A DNA stretch of 64,000 nt from Caballeronia sp. BR00000012568055 (GTDB lineage: Bacteria > Pseudomonadota > Gammaproteobacteria > Burkholderiales > Burkholderiaceae): positions 1 through 64,000 of the forward strand of contig NZ_JAQFVG010000301.1 of the NCBI RefSeq assembly GCF_029439455.1, read 5' to 3'. The position numbers and the translations under genes are program-made. Under the pieces are notes generated by a model that searched no databases, was not told where the DNA came from, and saw only the letters and a program-made list of their open reading frames with translations. Below are positions 44,791 to 55,489 of the stretch, in pieces. The first letter of the stretch is position 1; every line of letters starts with the position of its first letter.

Positions 44791-44865
44791 CGATGGAATC
44801 CTCTTTATGTTGTTGATACGTGAACCGTTGAGAGGGTTCCGGGGCGCTTTGGTTCCGCTCGATGC

Positions 44866-46941
44866 CTAAGTGACGCGCTCGCCTTTCTGCATCACACGAA
44901 GCTCATCGACTGGAATATGACAGTGAATCACATGGCCATTACCTGCCTCGCGACACGGCGGCGTTTCGCTTTCGCAGATCGCGCCGATCTTGCGCGGACA
45001 GCGCGTGTGGAACACGCATCCCGATGGCGGATTCGCCGCGCTTGGCAATTCACCGGATAAACGGATGCGCGTGGCTTGTGTGCCATCGAGCGATGGCACG
45101 GAGGAGAGCAGCGCTTCGGTGTACGGATGTTGCGGGCCGTCGAACACATCGGCGGCTGCGCCCAGTTCCATGATGCGCCCGAGATACAGCACCGCGATGC
45201 GATCCGACAGATAGCGCACCACATGCAGATCGTGCGAGATGAACACGTAGCTCACGCGCCGCTCGCGCTGCAAATCCGCGAGCAGATTCAGGATCGCGGC
45301 CTGCACGGAGACGTCGAGCGCGGAGGTCGGTTCATCGCAGACGACTACGCGCGGATCGCCCGCGAACGCGCGTGCAATTGCCACACGCTGTTTCAATCCG
45401 CCCGACAATTGCCGCGTGCGCGAGCCGAGATATCGCTCGGGCAGACGCACGGCTTCGGTCAATGTGTGCAGGCGCTTTTCCTTCGCTTCGCCATGCAGCG
45501 CGGCGAGTTTCGACAGCGACCGCGCGATCAGTTGACGCACCGAATGCGCCCGGTTCAACGCCGAATCCGGATTCTGAAACACGATTTGCAGCGACTTCAC
45601 CTGCTCGCCGCTGCGCTGCGTCACCCGTTCGGGAAGATGCGCGCCATCGAGTTCGAGCGTTGCGCCTTTGTCGGGCGCGACGAGGCCGAGCAGCAGTTTC
45701 GCAAGCGTCGTCTTGCCGCTGCCCGACTCGCCGACCAATCCGAGCGTTTCCCCTTGCACCAGATCGAGCGATACATCGTGCACCGCGCGCACTTGTTCAT
45801 CGCCGACATCGAAGGTTTTGGAGAGATTGCGGGCGGAAAGCGCGAGCGTTTTTTCTTCCGATGCGGCGACCGGCACCGGCGCTTCGTCCGATGATCGTGG
45901 CAGGCTTTCCGCACGCTCGTGATAATGACAGCGCGCCATCTGATCGCCATGTTTCGCCGCGATACGATACGGCGGCGGCGCATCCTTCGCGCATCGCTCG
46001 TCGGCGAGTTTGCAGCGCGACGCGAAGATGCAGCCCTGCGTCACCGATCCCGGCAGCGGCAGCGAACCGGGAATCGTATCGAGACGGCCGGTTTCCTTGC
46101 TCCGGCCTTCGCGCGGCAGACAGCGCAGCAAGCCGACCGTGTACGGATGACGCGGTTTGGCGAAGACATCGGCGGTTGCGCCTTCTTCCACCAGCTTGCC
46201 CGCATACAACACGCCGACGCGGTCGCACATGCGGCCGATCACCGCGAGGTTATGGCTGATGAACAGCACTGCCGTACCGAGTTCCGCGCGTAGTTGCGCG
46301 ATCAGATCGAGCACTTCGGCTTCGACGGTGGCATCGAGTCCGGTGGTCGGTTCATCGAGAATCAGCAGGGCGGGATTGCATGCCAGCGCCATCGCGATCA
46401 CCACGCGCTGCTGCATGCCGCCCGACAATTGATGCGGATAACTATCCATCACCCGTTCCGGCGATGCGATCCGCACGCGTTTCAGCATATCCGCCGTGCG
46501 CTCGAGCGCTTCCGCCGCCGACGCGCCGCTTGCCTCGAACGCTTCCGATACTTGCCGCGCAATCGTCAGCGATGGATTCAGCGCGCGGCCCGGATCCTGA
46601 TAAACCATCGAAACCGCGTTCGCGCGCATTTCACGCAGCGCTTCCGCCGACAACGACGCCACATCGCGCCCGCCGATGTTGATATGCCCGCTCTTCATCC
46701 GTCCGTTACGCGGCAGATAGCGCAGCACCGCGAGCGCCGCCGTCGACTTGCCGCAACCGGATTCGCCGACGAGCCCATACGCTTCGCCGCGCTTTACGCG
46801 CAAGGTCACGTCTTGCAGCACCTCACGCTCGCGTCCGCGCGATCGATACGTGACCGTCAGTCCGACGATGGTCAGCGCATCGGCCTGATCGCCTTTGGCG
46901 GCGCCGAACGTGGGAAAAGCCGATGGCGGCGGTCCGTTCAT
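44866..46941 (-). CDS. Fused dipeptide/oligopeptide-type ABC transporter ATPase (DppD-DppF fusion)
   Basis: The start at 46941 overlaps the DppC-like stop (ATGA) and gives 691 residues; the longer open frame is permease shadow. Two complete ATPase modules are present. The first has Walker A GESGCGKST (about 57) and signature LSGGMQQRV (about 168); the second has GESGSGKTT (about 400) and LSGGLKQRV (about 500). Both keep DEPTxxLD Walker B and Cys-containing C-terminal oligopeptide-ATPase (OPPcy) tails (GCIFASRC, GCVFHTRC). The fusion replaces the separate DppD and DppF subunits and energises the importer encoded just upstream. Confidence 0.9.
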   Translation of the reverse strand: MNGPPPSAFPTFGAAKGDQADALTIVGLTVTYRSRGREREVLQDVTLRVKRGEAYGLVGESGCGKSTAALAVLRYLPRNGRMKSGHINIGGRDVASLSAEALREMRANAVSMVYQDPGRALNPSLTIARQVSEAFEASGASAAEALERTADMLKRVRIASPERVMDSYPHQLSGGMQQRVVIAMALACNPALLILDEPTTGLDATVEAEVLDLIAQLRAELGTAVLFISHNLAVIGRMCDRVGVLYAGKLVEEGATADVFAKPRHPYTVGLLRCLPREGRSKETGRLDTIPGSLPLPGSVTQGCIFASRCKLADERCAKDAPPPYRIAAKHGDQMARCHYHERAESLPRSSDEAPVPVAASEEKTLALSARNLSKTFDVGDEQVRAVHDVSLDLVQGETLGLVGESGSGKTTLAKLLLGLVAPDKGATLELDGAHLPERVTQRSGEQVKSLQIVFQNPDSALNRAHSVRQLIARSLSKLAALHGEAKEKRLHTLTEAVRLPERYLGSRTRQLSGGLKQRVAIARAFAGDPRVVVCDEPTSALDVSVQAAILNLLADLQRERRVSYVFISHDLHVVRYLSDRIAVLYLGRIMELGAAADVFDGPQHPYTEALLSSVPSLDGTQATRIRLSGELPSAANPPSGCVFHTRCPRKIGAICESETPPCREAGNGHVIHCHIPVDELRVMQKGERVT

Positions 46942-47789
46942 CGGTCGAGCACTCCTTGTACGGCGTCGGCGACGAGATTGACCGCGATCACCAATGAAGC
47001 GATGGCGGCGGCATCGAACACGACGGTCCACCATGCGCCGCCGGCCATCAGCGTATAACTTTCGGACAGCGCGAGGCCCCAGTCGGCGGACGGTGGCTGA
47101 ATGCCGAAGCCCAGGAACGATAGCGTCGCGACCGCGAAGATGGCGTAGCCGAGCCGCACCGTCGCCTCGACGATGATCGGCGGCAGCACGTTCGGCAGAA
47201 TCTCCGCGAACATGATGTACAGCGCGTTCTCGCCGCGCAATTGCGCCGCGAGCACGTAGTCGAGATGGCGTTCGCCGAGCACGGCGGCGCGCACGGTGCG
47301 CGCGGTGATCGGCGCGAAGGTCAGGCCAATCACGAGGATCACCGTCGTGTTGCTTGCGCCGACTGCAGCGAGCGCGAGCAGCGCAACGATAACGAGCGGA
47401 AGCGCGAGCATCGCATCGATCACGCGGCCGATCACGGCATCGACCCAGCCATCGAAATAGCCGACGATCAAACCGATTGCCGTGCCCGCCGCCGTGCCGA
47501 GCAAGGTCGCCAGCGGCGCGATGGTCAGAATGTCGCGCGAGCCGACGATCACGCGTGCGAACACGTCGCGTCCGAGTTGATCGGTGCCGAACCAGTGTTC
47601 GCCGGATGGCGGCGTGAGGGAGTTCAGCGGATCGGATGCGTAGGGATCGAGCGGGACGATCCAGTGGCCGAACAGCGCGCACACGACCCAGAACAGCAGG
47701 ATCAGCACGCCGAGATCGAACGTGAGCGAACGTGTCAGCGCGCCTAACGCTTCGAAGCGACGCGGCTTTATCGATGCAAGCGTGCTCAT
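46938..47789 (-). CDS. Peptide/opine-type ABC transporter permease (DppC-like)
   Basis: The start at 47789 overlaps the DppB-like stop by ATGA; the longer ORF is a shadow. The 283-residue protein has five or six spans and the family landmark GTDQLGRDVFARVIVGSR (about 68-85). The EAA-like ATPase contact is in LRGENALYIMFAEILPNVLPPI (about 181-202). It pairs with DppB and is translationally coupled to both neighbours. Confidence 0.9.
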   Translation of the reverse strand: MSTLASIKPRRFEALGALTRSLTFDLGVLILLFWVVCALFGHWIVPLDPYASDPLNSLTPPSGEHWFGTDQLGRDVFARVIVGSRDILTIAPLATLLGTAAGTAIGLIVGYFDGWVDAVIGRVIDAMLALPLVIVALLALAAVGASNTTVILVIGLTFAPITARTVRAAVLGERHLDYVLAAQLRGENALYIMFAEILPNVLPPIIVEATVRLGYAIFAVATLSFLGFGIQPPSADWGLALSESYTLMAGGAWWTVVFDAAAIASLVIAVNLVADAVQGVLDR

Positions 47790-48793
47790 CGCGCATCCCC
47801 CGTCCGCAGACGCGGATTCAGCACGACATACAGCGCATCCGCGATCAAATTCGCCGCCGTATAAATCACGCCGATGGTCAGCACGCCGGCTTCGAGCATC
47901 GGAAAGTCCTTGGCTTGTGCGGCGCTGTAAATCAGCGAGCCGATGCCCTGATAGTGGAACAGCGTTTCCACCACGACGAGTCCGCCGATCATGTAACCGA
48001 GCTGCGTCGCGGCGACGGTGACGGTCGGCAGCAACGCGTTGCGCAGCACGTGACGCAGAATCACGACATGACGCGGCAGGCCTTTGAGGATCGCGGTGCG
48101 CGTGTAATCGGCATCCAATGCTTCGACCGTGCCCGCACGCGCCATCCGCGCGATATAGCCGAAGAACACGAACACCAGCGGCAGCACGGGCAAGATCAGA
48201 TGCTTGAGTTGCGTGAAGACACCGGCATCGGCGGGCGCGGTCGCTTCGATCGGCAGCCATTGCAGCCACACGCCGAAAATCAGAATCAGCACGATCGATG
48301 AAACGAATTCCGGCACCACCGTCGCCGTCAATCCGCCGATGCTGATGACGCGATCGATCCATCGTCCCGAATGCAACGCCGCATACACGCCGCCCGCGAT
48401 ACCCAGCGGCACCACGACGATAAACGCCAGCGCACCGAGCTTCGCCGAATTCCACAGCGCATTGCCGATAAACGGCGCGACCGGCGCGCGGAACGCGTAC
48501 GACTCGCCCATATCGCCACGCAGGAAGTGGCTGATCCAGCTCGAATACTGCGTCAGCAAAGGACGATCGACGCCGAGCTGATGATTCAGCGCCGCGACCG
48601 CGCGTGCATCGGCTAGTGGACCGAGAATCGCGCGGCCGACATCGCCCGGAAGCAACTGGCCGCCCGCGAAGACGATCATCGACAGCAGCCAGAGCGTGAT
48701 GAGCGCCAGCAGCACGCGCACGCCGACAAAGCGCACGATGCGCTTCACTCGGGCGAAGTCGGCGGGGCGGGCCGTCGGCGTAAGCGTGCTCAT
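47786..48793 (-). CDS. Peptide/opine-type ABC transporter permease (DppB-like)
   Basis: The 335-residue, six-span inner-membrane protein has the typical N-terminal span after an amphipathic start (VRVLLALITLWLLSMIVF, about 30-47) and a late EAA-like loop in DADYTRTAILKGLPRHVVILRH (about 225-246). It forms the channel with the DppC-like subunit. The ATG directly follows the binding-protein stop, so the four subunits are one operon. Confidence 0.9.
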   Translation of the reverse strand: MSTLTPTARPADFARVKRIVRFVGVRVLLALITLWLLSMIVFAGGQLLPGDVGRAILGPLADARAVAALNHQLGVDRPLLTQYSSWISHFLRGDMGESYAFRAPVAPFIGNALWNSAKLGALAFIVVVPLGIAGGVYAALHSGRWIDRVISIGGLTATVVPEFVSSIVLILIFGVWLQWLPIEATAPADAGVFTQLKHLILPVLPLVFVFFGYIARMARAGTVEALDADYTRTAILKGLPRHVVILRHVLRNALLPTVTVAATQLGYMIGGLVVVETLFHYQGIGSLIYSAAQAKDFPMLEAGVLTIGVIYTAANLIADALYVVLNPRLRTGDAR

Positions 48794-50461
48794 TTACGCA
48801 CTCACCTGCGCACGGTCGAACCACATCTGCGAGATCGCGTTGAAGCGCACGCCGCTGACGTTGGAACGCGTGACGATCAACTGATCGTAGAAGTAGGGGA
48901 TCACGACCGGCGTTTCATCGAGCAAAAGTTTTTGGATTTCGCCCGAAATCTTCTTCTGCGATGTCACGTCCAGCGCCGCGACAAAATCCGCGACGAGTTT
49001 GTCGTATTGCGGATTCTTGAAGTGCGCCGCGTTCCACGTGCCGCCACTCGTCAGCGGCGCGTTGAGGAACACGTTCGGCACGCCGCGATGCCCATAATCC
49101 GTAATGCCCAGCGGCGAATCCAGCCAATCCGATTTGCCGAAGGTGCCCGAGCCGTAATACAAGTCCTGGCTCTCGACCTTGAGTTGGATGCGAATGCCGA
49201 TCGCCTTCGCCGCGTTCTGCACGACGACCGCGAGATCGGGAATCTCCATGTACTTTTCAGTGGTGAGCGTGACATCGAAACCATTGGCGACGCCTGCATC
49301 GCTCATCAGCTTTTTGGCCTGGGCGATATCGAACTTGCGCTGCGGCACGCTCAGATCGCTCGACGGAAACACCGGCGCGAACGGGCTGTCGTTGCCGACC
49401 TGCGCGCGTCCCTTGAACAAGCCCTTGACGATGACTTCGCGATTGATCGATAGCGCCAGCGCCTGCCGCACGCGCTTGTCCTTGAACTGCGCCGAGTCGC
49501 ATCGCATATGAATCTGCCGATGCGAACTGGACTTCGTGCCGAGCACCTTGAACTGCGGATTCGTCAGCACCGATACGCCGCCTTGCACGGTGAAGTCGCC
49601 CATGACATCGGCTTGACGGCCTTGCATGGCGAGCAGTTGCGCTTGTTGATCGGCATAGAAGGAAAACTGCGTGCGGTCCGGCAGCGCTTTCTCGCCCCAA
49701 TAATCCGGATTGCGTACGAACGATGCGCCCACTTTCGGCGTGTACTTTTCCAGTTTGAACGCGCCCGTGCCCATGAACGATTTTTCGTACGGACCGCTGA
49801 AATTCGCCGGGAGAATCACCGCGTTATACGTATTCGAGGAAACGTAATACGGGAAATTGCCATTAGGCGCGTCGAGGTGGAATTCGACGGTGTGATCGTC
49901 CACGGCCTTCGCCGAATCTTTCGACAACACGCCCTTGAGCACCGAGAGCGCCGCCGATCCCGCGTTTGGATCCGACAAGCGGTTGAAGGTCGCGACGACG
50001 TCTTTGGCGGTCATGGTCTGGCCGTCGTGGAACTTGACGTTCGGACGCAGCTTGAATGTCCACACATCGCCCTTCGCGTTCGATGACCACGAGAGCGCCA
50101 GCGCCGGACGCAGCGCGAGATGCTCGCTGTCGTCATCGATCAGAAATTCGCCGGTCTGATTGATGAGCGCGAGACCGGAGGCATCGGTGACGGTGAGCGG
50201 ATCGACCGCGCCCGCCGGCGTCAAATGCGCGATGCGAATGGTGCCGCCCGGTTTGCCCGCGCCTTGTGCACGCGCCGCGCCCGACATGCCGAGCATGCCG
50301 GTGGAAAACGCGAAGCCCAACATGCCAGCATGACGCAGCAATTCGCGTCGGGAGAGACGCCCGGCCTTGAATTCATCGATAGCGTGATTGCCAGATTCGC
50401 CCGCTTGCGGACGAATGGCGTCCAGCGAAAGAGAATGCGCGTCGGTCGAAGATTTCTTCAT
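48794..50461 (-). CDS. ABC transporter periplasmic substrate-binding protein, SBP_bac_5 family
   Basis: The 555-residue precursor has an N-terminal region of about 65 residues with a twin-arginine-like motif SRRELLRHAGMLGFA (about 37-51) followed by a hydrophobic segment and an Ala-rich cleavage zone, suggesting Tat export. The mature protein shows family-5 landmarks: VWTFKLRPNVKFHDGQTMTAKDVV (about 132-155) and the late DETPVVIPYFYDQ (about 523). SBP_bac_5 proteins bind peptides, opines, nickel or glutathione; the ligand is not apparent here. A 124-nt gap separates it from the upstream cupin gene. Confidence 0.88.
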   Translation of the reverse strand: MKKSSTDAHSLSLDAIRPQAGESGNHAIDEFKAGRLSRRELLRHAGMLGFAFSTGMLGMSGAARAQGAGKPGGTIRIAHLTPAGAVDPLTVTDASGLALINQTGEFLIDDDSEHLALRPALALSWSSNAKGDVWTFKLRPNVKFHDGQTMTAKDVVATFNRLSDPNAGSAALSVLKGVLSKDSAKAVDDHTVEFHLDAPNGNFPYYVSSNTYNAVILPANFSGPYEKSFMGTGAFKLEKYTPKVGASFVRNPDYWGEKALPDRTQFSFYADQQAQLLAMQGRQADVMGDFTVQGGVSVLTNPQFKVLGTKSSSHRQIHMRCDSAQFKDKRVRQALALSINREVIVKGLFKGRAQVGNDSPFAPVFPSSDLSVPQRKFDIAQAKKLMSDAGVANGFDVTLTTEKYMEIPDLAVVVQNAAKAIGIRIQLKVESQDLYYGSGTFGKSDWLDSPLGITDYGHRGVPNVFLNAPLTSGGTWNAAHFKNPQYDKLVADFVAALDVTSQKKISGEIQKLLLDETPVVIPYFYDQLIVTRSNVSGVRFNAISQMWFDRAQVSA

Positions 50462-50585
50462 CGGATCAGGTTTCCGTATGCGGAGTTTTTATAGGTCGAT
50501 CAGCATGCGCGCGCGCCCGAAATTTCGAGCGCATTCGGGCATGGTCAGCAAGATTCGCGCCGCGTTCAGCGAGCTTCAGTAGTCT

Positions 50586-51071
50586 TCAATGATCGTGTGG
50601 ATGCTTGTGGATCGGATCGACCCAATAGACTTCTTCGGGTTGCTCCACGGCATCGATATTCAGATTGACGACGACGGCTTCGTTATCGCTGCGTACGAGC
50701 ACGCATTCGAGCGGCTCGTCGGTGCGCGCGTTGATCTCCTGATGCGGCACATACGGCGGCACGAAGATAAAGTCGCCCGGACCGGCTTCGGCCGTGAATT
50801 CGAGGTGCTCGCCCCAGCGCATGCGCGCCTGACCGCGCACGACATAGATCACGCTCTCCAGCGCGCCATGATGATGCGCGCCGGTCTTGGCATTCGGATG
50901 GATCGTGACGGTGCCCGCCCAGATTTTCTGCGCGCCGACGCGCGCGGCATTGATGGCGGCGGCGCGGTTCATGCCCGGCGTCTGCGCGGTGTTGGTGTCG
51001 AGCTGATCGCCCTTGATGACCTTGACGCCGTTTTCGCGCCAATCAACGTGTTCGTGATGTGCGTCGCTCAT
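50586..51071 (-). CDS. Cupin-domain protein
   Basis: The 161-residue protein contains one cupin barrel. Cupin motif 1 is HHHGALESVIYVVRGQARMRWG (about 66-87), with the His triad and Glu as metal ligands; motif 2 is GDFIFVPPYVPHQEIN (about 98-113), with the last ligand His. The His-rich ends (DAHHEHVDW, HKHPHDH) are unusual and may bind metal. It could be a small-molecule oxygenase, isomerase or sensor; function is unknown. It lies upstream of the ABC importer on the same strand. Confidence 0.8.
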   Translation of the reverse strand: MSDAHHEHVDWRENGVKVIKGDQLDTNTAQTPGMNRAAAINAARVGAQKIWAGTVTIHPNAKTGAHHHGALESVIYVVRGQARMRWGEHLEFTAEAGPGDFIFVPPYVPHQEINARTDEPLECVLVRSDNEAVVVNLNIDAVEQPEEVYWVDPIHKHPHDH

Positions 51072-51093
51072 AGCGGTTTTATCGTCTGGGGAT

Positions 51094-51136
51094 AAAAAAG
51101 TCCGTTGCCGCCCACCAACGAGCCAAACAACGGACT
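51094..51136 (-). terminator. Rho-independent terminator of fusA
   Basis: On the minus strand an 8-bp stem (GTCCGTTG/CAACGGAC) with a 20-nt loop is followed by a run of six T residues. It begins 28 nt after the elongation factor stop and separates it from the cupin gene. Confidence 0.75.
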
Positions 51137-51162
51137 TCCGATACTACACGTTTACAAGCGCG

Positions 51163-53268
<2,106 letters not shown>

Positions 53269-53392
53269 GTGAACCTCCTGTGGATGAGTCGCAGCGCGCC
53301 GGGAATGCCGATGAAACCGCCGCGCTGAATCTTTTTAGGATAGCGTGTCGGCAGGCTTTTTGCAGGAATGCTGTCGGGCGTCTTCACGCGAA

Positions 53393-53421
53393 AAAAAACC
53401 GGCGTGGTTCGCCGGTTTTTT
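53393..53421 (-). terminator. Rho-independent terminator of the DUF192 gene
   Basis: The hairpin AAAAAACCGGC / GCCGGTTTTTT with a 7-nt loop lies 20 nt past the DUF192 stop in the minus direction, between it and fusA, and ends in a T-run on the minus strand. The stem could also serve the opposite strand. Confidence 0.8.
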
Positions 53422-53440
53422 CTATCGCCTGGATGCCGCG

Positions 53441-53935
53441 TTACTGCGGCTGCGGCAAGCCCTTGATCTTCATGCCGGGCTTGATGCCCTTCGACGCGAA
53501 CCAGCCCTTGCTCATTTCCAGCGCATACACGCCGTTGTTGCGCGGGCAGTGATTGTTCTCCGTTTCGGCATCCATCTCGTCGATATCGGTCACCGTGCCG
53601 TCGGCGCGAATAAACGCGATCGACAGCGGAATGAGCGTGTTCTTCATCCAGAAGCAGTGCACGGCGTTTTCACCGAACACGAACAGCATGCCTTCGTTCG
53701 GCGCGAGCTTCGTGCGATACATCAAACCCTGCTCGCGATCGGGATCGTTCGCGGCGACGGCGGCATCGATCACGTACATGCCGGCGGTGAGTTTGGCGCG
53801 CGGGAAGTCGGACGGCTGCTTCGCGCCCGGCGGCATGGTCTGCGCCTGAGCGATCGGAAGCGCTGCGAACGGCAATGCCAGCGCAACGATAAGCGCGCGC
53901 ATCGAACGCGCAAAGTTAAATCCTTGATTCACCAC
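53441..53935 (-). CDS. DUF192 family exported protein
   Basis: A GTG at 53935 (or the next one at 53932) follows an AGGGAG Shine-Dalgarno and gives 164 or 163 residues; an ATG at 53902 is a later possibility. The signal peptide is MRALIVALALPFAALPIAQAQ (about residues 12-32). The mature DUF192 domain has the family pattern EQGLMYR (about 81), GMLFVF (about 93), HCFWMKNTLIPLSIAFI (about 104) and a late ALEMSKGWF (about 143). The function of this family is unknown. It is transcribed towards fusA but separated from it by a terminator. Confidence 0.85.
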   Translation of the reverse strand: MVNQGFNFARSMRALIVALALPFAALPIAQAQTMPPGAKQPSDFPRAKLTAGMYVIDAAVAANDPDREQGLMYRTKLAPNEGMLFVFGENAVHCFWMKNTLIPLSIAFIRADGTVTDIDEMDAETENNHCPRNNGVYALEMSKGWFASKGIKPGMKIKGLPQPQ

Positions 53936-54019
53936 GATGCTCCCTCTTTGGTCTTGAAGACGCGCCGATCGAAACGGCAAAAGTCCCGCGCATGTTACGC
54001 GATCACGCTGCGCAAAACA

Positions 54020-54052
54020 AAAGGGCAGATGCCTTGCGGCCATCTGCCCTTT
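54020..54052 (-). terminator. Rho-independent terminator of the small Lys/His/Ala-rich gene
   Basis: A 12-bp perfect stem (AAAGGGCAGATG/CATCTGCCCTTT) with a 9-nt loop lies 64 nt past the stop of the 54117 gene and is followed on the minus strand by TTGTTTTG. Confidence 0.75.
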
Positions 54053-54116
54053 GAACGCCGTAAGAACGGCGGTAACGCTCGTTTTTGACTTCGCTATACC
54101 GCCTCTTACAACGAAC

Positions 54117-54323
54117 TTACTGAGCTGCCGAAGCGGCTTCCGGTGCCGAAGCAGCCTTCTTCGACGACTTGTGCGACTTCTTGTGCGACTTCTTGTGAGC
54201 CGACGACTTGTGAGCCGACGAAGCAGCAGCAGCCGGAGCAGCAGCAGCCGGTGCCGAAGCTTCTTGTGCGAAAGCAGCCGTTGCGAACAGGCCAGCGACG
54301 AGAGCAGCGATCAGTTTGTTCAT
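54117..54323 (-). CDS. Small exported Lys/His/Ala-rich repeat protein
   Basis: The 68-residue precursor has a Sec signal peptide (MNKLIAALVAGLFATAAFAQ, cleavage after about residue 20). The mature 48 residues are Ala-rich with a basic centre made of KSSAHKKSHKKSHKSSKK-type repeats; the DNA shows corresponding 12-bp direct repeats near 54165-54200. It resembles acid-shock or histone-like small periplasmic proteins such as Asr only in composition. A Shine-Dalgarno (GAGGA) precedes the ATG and a strong terminator follows, both supporting expression. The longer frame 54106-54357 is a shadow. Confidence 0.7.
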   Translation of the reverse strand: MNKLIAALVAGLFATAAFAQEASAPAAAAPAAAASSAHKSSAHKKSHKKSHKSSKKAASAPEAASAAQ

Positions 54324-54709
54324 CTTGTGAATCCTCAGCTTGAGTTAATTTAACCAAACGACCCGGTCATTGAGTCATGTCGGTAAACGAGCCATCCACC
54401 TTTCGGTTGACAATCGAATCGAACAAAGCAAATCGATAAGACTGTGAACGTCTGGTGCCTTTCAAAAAGCCTGGAGCACACAGGCAATTCGAAAGGGTTT
54501 CATCCATTCATGCCGGATGGCTTTGCGCGGCATCTGTGGCCCTTAACGCGTGCCGGGAACGGACGGTTGACGTGATTGACAGAGAAAATTGCGCAGCAGA
54601 ACAAAAATATTTTTGGGCGCGTATTGCTTAACGCGTTCGCGTGACAAAGTGGTTAATGCATGTCAACTAACTTGCTAATTTCGCATCAGTATGAATCGGT
54701 GAATGGGAT
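54324..54709. promoter_or_regulatory. AT-rich intergenic region, promoter of the small repeat protein
   Basis: The 386-bp gap between the rluE stop and the small gene, both on the minus strand, holds no gene. AT-rich patches near 54600-54615 include the perfect palindrome AAAAATATTTTT (54603-54614). The inverted GTTAA/TTAAC motif at about 54343-54353 lies 20-30 bp before the small gene start. I see no sure promoter. Confidence 0.35.
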
Positions 54710-55303
54710 TCAACCTTGCCACGGCGAACGCGGCGGCACTTCGATCGTGTCGCCCGGTGCAAGACCGAGCGTGAAGATATCGAGCGCGCCGATCGCGACC
54801 CGTACGAGCCGCAGCGTCGGATAACCGACCGCCGCCGTCATGCGGCGCACCTGCCGATTCTTGCCTTCGGTGATAGCGAGTTCGATCCACGTGGTCGGGA
54901 TCGCTGCACGGTAGCGGATCGGCGGCGTGCGGTCCCAGAGTGCATCGGCTTGCTCTTGTGCGACGTACGCCGTGCGGCACGGACGCGTGACGTAATCGCC
55001 CAGATCGACGCCTCGGGCGAGATGCGCGAGGGCGGCATCATCGGGTGCGCCTTCGACTTGCGCCCAATAGCGCTTTACCAGCTTGTGCCGCGGCTCCGCG
55101 ATCCGCGCCTGCAACGCGCCGTCATCGGTGAGGAGCAGCAGGCCTTCGCTGTCGGCATCGAGTCGTCCTGCGGGATACACGCCCGGCGTCTTCACCCAGT
55201 CGCCCAGCGACGCGCGCGTCTCGTGCGCAGAGAACTGGCAGATCGTGCCAAACGGCTTGTTCAGGGCGATGAGAGGCATGTCGGGAAGAGTCGGTGAGGC
55301 CAA
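54710..55303 (-). CDS. rluE: 23S rRNA pseudouridine synthase (RluE type)
   Basis: The 197-residue enzyme belongs to the RsuA/RluB/E/F family of short pseudouridine synthases that lack the S4 domain. The catalytic motif GRLDADSEGLLLLTDDG (about 46-62) contains the nucleophile Asp. A second conserved stretch is EGKNRQVRRMTAAVGYPTLRLVR (about 146-168), which binds RNA. The absence of an S4 domain, plus the length, fits RluE, which modifies U2457 in 23S rRNA. It is divergent from icd, the usual arrangement in Burkholderia. Confidence 0.88.
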   Translation of the reverse strand: MASPTLPDMPLIALNKPFGTICQFSAHETRASLGDWVKTPGVYPAGRLDADSEGLLLLTDDGALQARIAEPRHKLVKRYWAQVEGAPDDAALAHLARGVDLGDYVTRPCRTAYVAQEQADALWDRTPPIRYRAAIPTTWIELAITEGKNRQVRRMTAAVGYPTLRLVRVAIGALDIFTLGLAPGDTIEVPPRSPWQG

Positions 55304-55489
55304 GAGCGTGCGGCATCTTAATGCATAATCGAACGCTGCCTTGTCTTATATATAAGAGCACGGGCGGGGCCGCCCGTCGCGCCGCGAGCATGGTTAGAAT
55401 GACAATCTCGCTGCATGTTGCGTCCCGCGCATCGCATCATCACTTCATCCAGCCAGCTTCCGACAAGCCCGCCATCTTTGGAGTAGACC
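55304..55489. promoter_or_regulatory. rluE/icd divergent promoter with a 14-bp palindrome
   Basis: The perfect palindrome TCTTATATATAAGA (55344-55357) lies 41 bp from rluE and 133 bp from icd, inside a GC-rich context, with TATA-like sequence on both strands. It could serve as a shared -10 region or an operator. Confidence 0.45.
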
